From: Acinetobacter lwoffii
GTDB lineage: Bacteria; Pseudomonadota; Gammaproteobacteria; Pseudomonadales; Moraxellaceae
Assembly: GCF_024129435.1 (NCBI RefSeq)
Contig: NZ_JAMXXN010000022.1
Coordinates: 1 to 50,417, forward strand
Direction: 5' to 3'
Length of the DNA: 50,417 bases
This document shows positions 46,381 to 50,417 of the stretch, piece by piece. The notes under the pieces were generated by a model. It made no database searches, was not told the DNA's origin, and saw only the letters and a list, made by a program, of their open reading frames with translations. A program made the position numbers and the translations under genes. Within the stretch, counting starts at the first letter, position 1. Each line of letters opens with the position of its first letter.

Positions 46381-46484
46381 AACAGCGACCTTGTTCAGAG
46401 GAGAGAGCCGAACCGGGTTGCTGTTGCCCTATTTTAAAGTTGCTTTTTTCAAGCTGAGTATCCCCAAAACTCAGCTTTTTTTTG
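46381..46484 (+). ncRNA. Candidate small RNA 1
   Basis: The region has no reading frame but has RNA-like structure. AACAGCGACC (46381-46390) pairs with GGTTGCTGTT (46416-46425) with one G-T pair, and the 25-base loop is purine-rich (GAGGAGAGAG). A single-stranded T-rich linker follows, then a rho-independent terminator AAGCTGAG / CTCAGCTT (46451-46477) with eight T. The terminator's T-run exists only on the plus strand, opposite to grpE and the lipoprotein gene, so an unannotated plus-strand transcript is implied. Confidence 0.5.
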
Positions 46485-46570
46485 CCTGTTTATTTATTAG
46501 ACATAAAAACGATTAATATCTAAGCAATAAAGTCTTTCACAATAGATGAACTTTTGATTAATATTTATTC

Positions 46571-46651
46571 CAGATTCTATCGCTGTAGTTTCTTCTTATT
46601 TTGAAATGTGTTTTCGTGGCTTATCCTGTTCTCTAGATAAGCCTTTTTTTT
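46571..46651 (+). ncRNA. Candidate small RNA 2
   Basis: A promoter-like pair TTCACA (46536-46541), 17 bases, TAATAT (46559-46564) precedes about 80 bases with no reading frame. These end in the terminator GGCTTATC / GATAAGCC (46618-46643) plus eight T. Like candidate 1 it is on the plus strand, where no protein gene would need the terminator. The exact start is inferred from the -10 box. Confidence 0.45.
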
Positions 46652-46920
46652 GTCCAGAATTTACCTTTTTTGAATTTGTTTGAATCAGTTGTCTCTATTT
46701 TAGCGTTTTGTAAGATAAAACTTACAGCTTGGATAGTGAATGTCGGCTTCATGAGAATAAGTTGATCCGATAGGATAACTTATATAGAGAACAGGATGTT
46801 CTGGTTGAATTGCTGAGAAGCATAAGCGAAGTGGAAGTTCGTTTAACATAACCCTCTGCAAAGGCCCTAAAGAAAATTTCTTTAGGGCCTTTGTCTATCT
46901 GGAAGCTATCTTTTTCTATT
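46652..46920. other. Gene-free stretch with a perfect 33-bp palindrome
   Basis: No reading frame is supported. AAAGGCCCTAAAGAAA and its complement form a perfect inverted repeat at 46860-46892. The lack of a T-run on either side makes it a poor intrinsic terminator. It could be a bidirectional pause or processing hairpin. Confidence 0.5.
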
Positions 46921-46922
46921 AA

Positions 46923-46943
46923 AAAAGCCCACTCTGGGCTTTT
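46923..46943 (-). terminator. Terminator of the Arg-rich lipoprotein gene
   Basis: AAAAGCCC / GGGCTTTT hairpin with T-run on the minus strand, just past the stop. Confidence 0.8.
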
Positions 46944-46965
46944 AATAAAGAAGATGATTCAAGTC

Positions 46966-47466
46966 TTAATCACGACGATCGCGTGAACGTTGTTCCTGAT
47001 GGCGTCGGTTGTCATTCCAGCGTTGATTAGAACGGTTTTGCTGGACTTTTTTACTGCGCTGATCTGTTACACGTTTACGCTCCAGATCCTGACGACGCTT
47101 GCGTTCTGCCTCTGCCTGTTTTTGCCGTTGCGTCATGATATTTTTACGCTGCTGCTCATGGCGCTGCCGTTCCAGTTGACTTTTACGCCGATCCAGCTCT
47201 AACTGTCTTTTACGGTCCTGCTCCCAATTGCGACGTTGTAATTCCTGTTTACGTCGATCCAGTTCAAGACGTTTGCGTTGCTGTTCGTATTCCCAGCGTT
47301 GCCGCTCATAGCGACGATCTTGTTCATAACGCCGGTCCAGTTCATAGCGACGATCATAACGCTGATCATAGCGGCCGTCATAATAGCCACCATCTTCAGG
47401 AAATGCGACGCAGCCTACAGCTAAAAATGCAGTCGCCAAAGACAAAGCTATAATTTTGCTAGCCAT
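46966..47466 (-). CDS. Arg/Gln-rich coiled-coil lipoprotein
   Basis: A 166-aa putative lipoprotein. The signal peptide ends in the lipobox LAVGC with the lipidated Cys19. Residues 25-60 are YDRRYE-type repeats (Arg-Tyr-Asp/Glu in a period of about seven), and the rest is a charged Arg/Gln/Lys helix predicted to be a continuous coiled coil. There is no catalytic motif. The very high Arg content suggests binding to an anionic partner such as lipopolysaccharide, teichuronic-like polymer or nucleic acid, but this is conjecture. I start at 47466, seven bases after AGGAG, instead of at the ATG two codons earlier. Confidence 0.7.
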   Translation of the reverse strand: MASKIIALSLATAFLAVGCVAFPEDGGYYDGRYDQRYDRRYELDRRYEQDRRYERQRWEYEQQRKRLELDRRKQELQRRNWEQDRKRQLELDRRKSQLERQRHEQQRKNIMTQRQKQAEAERKRRQDLERKRVTDQRSKKVQQNRSNQRWNDNRRHQEQRSRDRRD

Positions 47467-47683
47467 AGGCATTCTCCTGATTTGTAATAAAAAATATACT
47501 TAAGCTCGCAAAAGTACGTCAAAAATAACCTTTAAACGGTCAATGACATCTTCTATAAATGAGGGTAACGTATCGGACAGAAGCTATATGTACATTGATA
47601 TTAAGACTTATATAAGAATATGGTCACTGAAACGCTAATCGTGTAGAAACTATGAAGAATTAAGAGAATAAGGACTAAAAATA

Positions 47684-48754
47684 ATGACTGTGAATCCTCC
47701 GGTTCTGAAAAGTGTGATGGAAAAAGGACAAGGGACGGCAGCGCGTATGCTGGACCGCTTACCTGGCATTGCAAAGGAAGCATTGGTTAAGGCCCTGGAT
47801 TATCCTCATGTCTATCCTGATTTAGACCCTTTGGTTAAATGCCTGATGGCCATCCAGATAAAACAGGGGCATAGCAGTTTTATCAGTGAGGATCTCGCAC
47901 ATTCGCGCACATTGTTTGATGCACGTATGAAAGCCATCCGGGCTAGACCGACCGCGGTCAAATTTGTCGAAGAGCTTCGCCTTCCTCTACAGAGTGGCAG
48001 CATCTTTGCCCGGCATTATCATCCAGCTCCACAAAAGAAGTTGCCGATGGTGATTTTTTATCATGGCGGTGCATTTATGGTGGGCGGTCTGGATACTCAC
48101 GATGAATTCTGTCGCTTGCTGGCAGTACATGCCAAAGTACAGGTGCTAAGCGTGGCTTATCCGCTGACGCCAGAATTTAGTCCCTTGCAGATGGTACAAG
48201 TCTGTGAAGATGCCTTGGCTTGGGCACATCAGCATAGCAAGCAGCTAAAAGTCTATAAAAACCGTATTGCCGTGGCAGGGGACAGTGCGGGTGGGAATCT
48301 GGCTACTGTCGTGGCACAGCGCAGTGCCGGTAAATCTTATGCCGCACGAGCACAGCTTTTGCTTTATCCGGCGCTCGACTTTAAAAGTCGCCATCCTTCT
48401 TTTTATGCCTATAAAGATGGACTGGTACTTTCGGAGCAGGATATTGATCTGGTGACCTTCATGTATGCCCAAACTCATCAGATTGAACTGGATGACCCAC
48501 TGATTTCGCCGACCTATGGTGAATTGCAGAACTTGCCGCCGAGCTATGTAATTACTGCACGTCATGATGTTCTGCATGATGAAGGTTCAATCTATGCACA
48601 TAAACTACGTCAGAATGGCGTGAGTGTTCATTATGATGAATATACCGATCAGGCACATGGTTTTATCAATCTGACGCCGATCTCCCGCCGTGCCAAAAAA
48701 TATGTGATTGAGATCAGCAAAAACTTCCGCAAATTCTGGGACAAAAATAGTTAA
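47684..48754 (+). CDS. Alpha/beta hydrolase, hormone-sensitive-lipase family
   Basis: Carboxylesterase/lipase of 356 aa. The HSL-family oxyanion motif HGGAF is at 127-131 and the nucleophile elbow GDSAGGN at 199-205 (Ser201). The acid and histidine of the triad are probably in TARHDVLHDEG and DQAHGFINL. An N-terminal cap of about 100 residues has no signal peptide, so it is cytoplasmic or membrane-associated. The natural substrate is likely a short- or medium-chain ester. AAGGA lies about nine bases before the ATG. It is monocistronic, with a terminator following. Confidence 0.9.
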   Translation: MTVNPPVLKSVMEKGQGTAARMLDRLPGIAKEALVKALDYPHVYPDLDPLVKCLMAIQIKQGHSSFISEDLAHSRTLFDARMKAIRARPTAVKFVEELRLPLQSGSIFARHYHPAPQKKLPMVIFYHGGAFMVGGLDTHDEFCRLLAVHAKVQVLSVAYPLTPEFSPLQMVQVCEDALAWAHQHSKQLKVYKNRIAVAGDSAGGNLATVVAQRSAGKSYAARAQLLLYPALDFKSRHPSFYAYKDGLVLSEQDIDLVTFMYAQTHQIELDDPLISPTYGELQNLPPSYVITARHDVLHDEGSIYAHKLRQNGVSVHYDEYTDQAHGFINLTPISRRAKKYVIEISKNFRKFWDKNS

Positions 48755-48771
48755 ATCGAAAGCATGAATGC

Positions 48772-48804
48772 AAAAAGGTGTTTCTCATGAAACACCTTTT
48801 TTTA
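48772..48804. terminator. Terminator between the hydrolase and decarboxylase-like genes
   Basis: AAAAAGGTGTTTC / GAAACACCTTTTTTT hairpin between convergent genes. Confidence 0.88.
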
Positions 48805-48825
48805 TAGCTAAGTTTTTATCAGTCT

Positions 48826-49500
48826 TTACACTTTGCTACTGATCTGCGCTTCAGGAAAGATCAGATTGAATTTGGGGACATAAAAGCTTTGCAGCAATTT
48901 GGCTTTGGAAAAATCTGGAAATATATTCTCGGCATCTTTCCACTCTACTTGTGAGAGTTTGGAGAGATGACCGCGGAACTGTGGACTAAACTGAAAACGC
49001 TGCCCTTTCCAGGCTTGCTGGATTTTCAACATAGACGCTGGAATATGATGACTATTAATATAGAACTGGCGTGCAGATTTAGTTTTCTTCAATCGAATCG
49101 TCATATGCTGGTTCTGGTGCTGAATCTGACACAGTACTTCCTGATCCTTTTCCTGCCATTCAAACTGCGCATGTTCTTTGGGAATGCCCCATAAATGCTG
49201 ACCATGTACCACAGACTCATGGGTAGATACATAAATTTTAGGAATCGAGCTGAGGCGCCGTTTACTAATTAAAGGATGGTCCAGAATCAGTAACTCATCA
49301 TAAGGGCCAATCGGCGAGGTGTGATAACGCACCAATAAGACTTGAATCATACGACCCAGTGGAGAAGGGGCAATACGGAACTGTTTTGCTTGCTCAATAA
49401 AGCTGGGGGTCAGCCAATAATTCAGAATAAAACCCTCACCCTGCAAACGCCACGGTGGAAACTGGTGGATATTTTGCTCCTGTAATAATGCATGCTTCAT
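48826..49500 (-). CDS. Acetoacetate-decarboxylase-like protein
   Basis: Soluble protein of 224 aa resembling the acetoacetate decarboxylase superfamily: PPWRLQGEGFIL at the start, GPYDELL at about 65-71 and WGIPK at 104-108. WGIPK lines up with the GYPK motif that carries the Schiff-base lysine, which would be Lys108. The next residue, a second lysine in the classical enzyme that lowers the pKa, is Glu109 here. The protein may therefore not be a decarboxylase; other family members catalyse aldol-type or cyclisation reactions. It is convergent with the hydrolase gene. The function is uncertain. Confidence 0.75.
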   Translation of the reverse strand: MKHALLQEQNIHQFPPWRLQGEGFILNYWLTPSFIEQAKQFRIAPSPLGRMIQVLLVRYHTSPIGPYDELLILDHPLISKRRLSSIPKIYVSTHESVVHGQHLWGIPKEHAQFEWQEKDQEVLCQIQHQNQHMTIRLKKTKSARQFYINSHHIPASMLKIQQAWKGQRFQFSPQFRGHLSKLSQVEWKDAENIFPDFSKAKLLQSFYVPKFNLIFPEAQISSKV

Positions 49501-49603
49501 TCTTATTCTCTTGTCTTTAGTCGGCAGGTCACTGCATTATGAGTTATAAAAGATTAATATATAGTCATTCACAACCATTACTTCTAAGTAGATGAGTTAA
49601 TAA

Positions 49604-50176
49604 ATGTTAAAGAAATCATTATGTGTCATCGCACTTGCTGCGGTCAGTCTGCCTAGCTTTGCTGCAAATACAATTATTGAGATGAAGACTTCATCTGGAA
49701 ATATTGAAATTGAACTCTTCAATGACAAAGCCCCAATCTCGGCAAAGAACTTCGAAAGCTATGTAAAGAGCAACTTCTATAAGGACACGATCTTTCACCG
49801 CGTCATTCCAGGCTTTATGGTGCAGGGCGGTGGCTTTGATGTGAACATGCAGGAAAAAGCCAATACCAAAGCACCTATTAAAAACGAATCGTCGAATGGT
49901 CTGCAAAATAAACGCGGTACTTTAGCCATGGCCCGTACCAATCAGCCGGATTCTGCCCGAGCACAATTCTTTGTGAACCTGGTCGATAATGATTTCTTGG
50001 ATCGTTCTGCTAGAAATGCCGGCTATGCGGTATTTGGTAAGGTCACTAAAGGCATGGATATCGTCGATCAGATTGCCAAAGTACCGACCCGAAACTATGG
50101 AATGCATCAAAATGTGCCGGTGAACCCTGTAAAAATCACCAGTGTGATGATTAAAGCACCAGTCGTGAAAAACTAG
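49604..50176 (+). CDS. Exported cyclophilin-type peptidyl-prolyl isomerase
   Basis: Catalyses cis-trans isomerisation of X-Pro bonds. The signal peptide [20 protein letters not shown] (20 residues) directs it to the periplasm. The cyclophilin core follows: [40 protein letters not shown] with the catalytic Arg and Phe positions, and [19 protein letters not shown]. At 190 aa it matches E. coli PpiA in length and layout, so PpiA is the likely counterpart. It is monocistronic and the last gene before the rRNA promoter. An AT-rich hairpin follows. Confidence 0.92.
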   Translation: MLKKSLCVIALAAVSLPSFAANTIIEMKTSSGNIEIELFNDKAPISAKNFESYVKSNFYKDTIFHRVIPGFMVQGGGFDVNMQEKANTKAPIKNESSNGLQNKRGTLAMARTNQPDSARAQFFVNLVDNDFLDRSARNAGYAVFGKVTKGMDIVDQIAKVPTRNYGMHQNVPVNPVKITSVMIKAPVVKN

Positions 50177-50189
50177 GCATAGAATAAAG

Positions 50190-50218
50190 CAGAAATATTT
50201 AATTTATATTTCTGTTTT
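50190..50218 (+). terminator. Terminator of the cyclophilin gene
   Basis: CAGAAATAT / ATATTTCTG hairpin with a seven-base loop, followed by TTTT. Confidence 0.7.
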
Positions 50219-50310
50219 AAAAATATGTACTTATGTAATGTATTGTATGGAATTGAACCAATTTGGTGCATAAAAATAAAACACTCGTGATTCCTGTGCG
50301 TTAAAAGCGC

Positions 50311-50338
50311 TTGCACGTGTAAGAAATTGCCCTATAAT
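50311..50338 (+). promoter_or_regulatory. Strong promoter, probably rRNA operon P1
   Basis: TTGCAC (50311-50316), 16-base spacer, perfect TATAAT (50333-50338), just before the 73-bp leader shared with the left edge of the window. The spacer length is the same as in the left copy. Confidence 0.75.
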
Positions 50339-50343
50339 GAGCA

Positions 50344-50417
50344 CATACCGACGAGATAGACGGAAACGAACGAAGCAGAATGGCGGAGTTGTTGAGTTTA
50401 TCGAAGTCCAGCTTCTA
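50344..50417 (+). other. rRNA operon leader (5' part), transcribed out of the window
   Basis: Positions 50344-50416 are the exact inverted counterpart of 2-74. The transcript leaves the window, so the 16S gene should follow immediately to the right. The window ends coincide with the start of this long repeat, as expected if an assembly broke at rRNA operons. Confidence 0.7.

Overview
The window is the replication-origin neighbourhood of a gammaproteobacterial chromosome, almost certainly an Acinetobacter. The evidence is the order rpmH-rnpA-yidD-yidC to the left of dnaA and dnaN-recF-gyrB to the right, the neighbours (tyrS/anmK, purEK, a BlsA-type BLUF protein, three 'putative solute-binding protein' paralogues), and a class D beta-lactamase that I recognise from memory as OXA-134/OXA-235-like. 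Those enzymes are intrinsic to the A. lwoffii / A. schindleri group, so that clade is the best species guess. No insertion sequence, prophage, CRISPR array or tRNA was seen.

Layout. Both edges carry the same 73-bp sequence in inverted orientation, each just downstream of a strong TTGCAM-16-TAKAAT promoter firing out of the window. I read these as the promoters and leaders of two rRNA operons about 25 kb either side of the origin and transcribed away from it. Left arm (0.5-25 kb): a small hypothetical gene, tyrS, the recycling/cell-wall genes anmK, a lytic transglycosylase and mpl, purEK, a zinc alcohol dehydrogenase, a blue-light (BLUF) sensor, two small acetyltransferases, an MFS transporter, a manganese-riboswitch-controlled alx (TerC family), guaD and hpt for purine salvage, glsB, a DsbC-type protein, another MFS transporter, mnmE, and the yidC operon. 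The origin lies at about 25.3-25.75 kb, with seven perfect DnaA boxes. Right arm (25.8-50 kb): dnaA, dnaN, recF, gyrB, a 1.1-kb gene-free stretch, a formaldehyde-dehydrogenase-like enzyme, an ABC-F ATPase (YheS type), three tandem periplasmic binding-protein paralogues, erpA, a matrixin-like metalloprotease, the OXA gene, dnaK and grpE (each with a sigma-32-like promoter), an RNA-only region with two candidate sRNAs, an Arg-rich lipoprotein, an alpha/beta hydrolase, an acetoacetate-decarboxylase-like protein and an exported cyclophilin.

Most striking signals. (1) A 12-mer, TTTAAATTCAAA, and close variants are clustered with perfect DnaA boxes in three separate intergenic regions (5.3-5.7, 25.4-25.7 and 32.7-32.9 kb). 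The first is about 20 kb from dnaA, has about 14 motif copies and is framed by two DnaA boxes. This looks like a distributed origin-control or chromosome-organising element that I cannot match to a described system. (2) Two parS-like 16-mers bracket oriC, one of them inside the recF coding sequence. (3) A yybP-ykoY riboswitch whose P1 3' arm is also the terminator's 5' arm. (4) Two candidate sRNAs upstream of grpE. (5) A periplasmic-type metalloprotease with a long coiled-coil insertion. All function calls rest on reading motifs and family recall; nothing was searched or computed.
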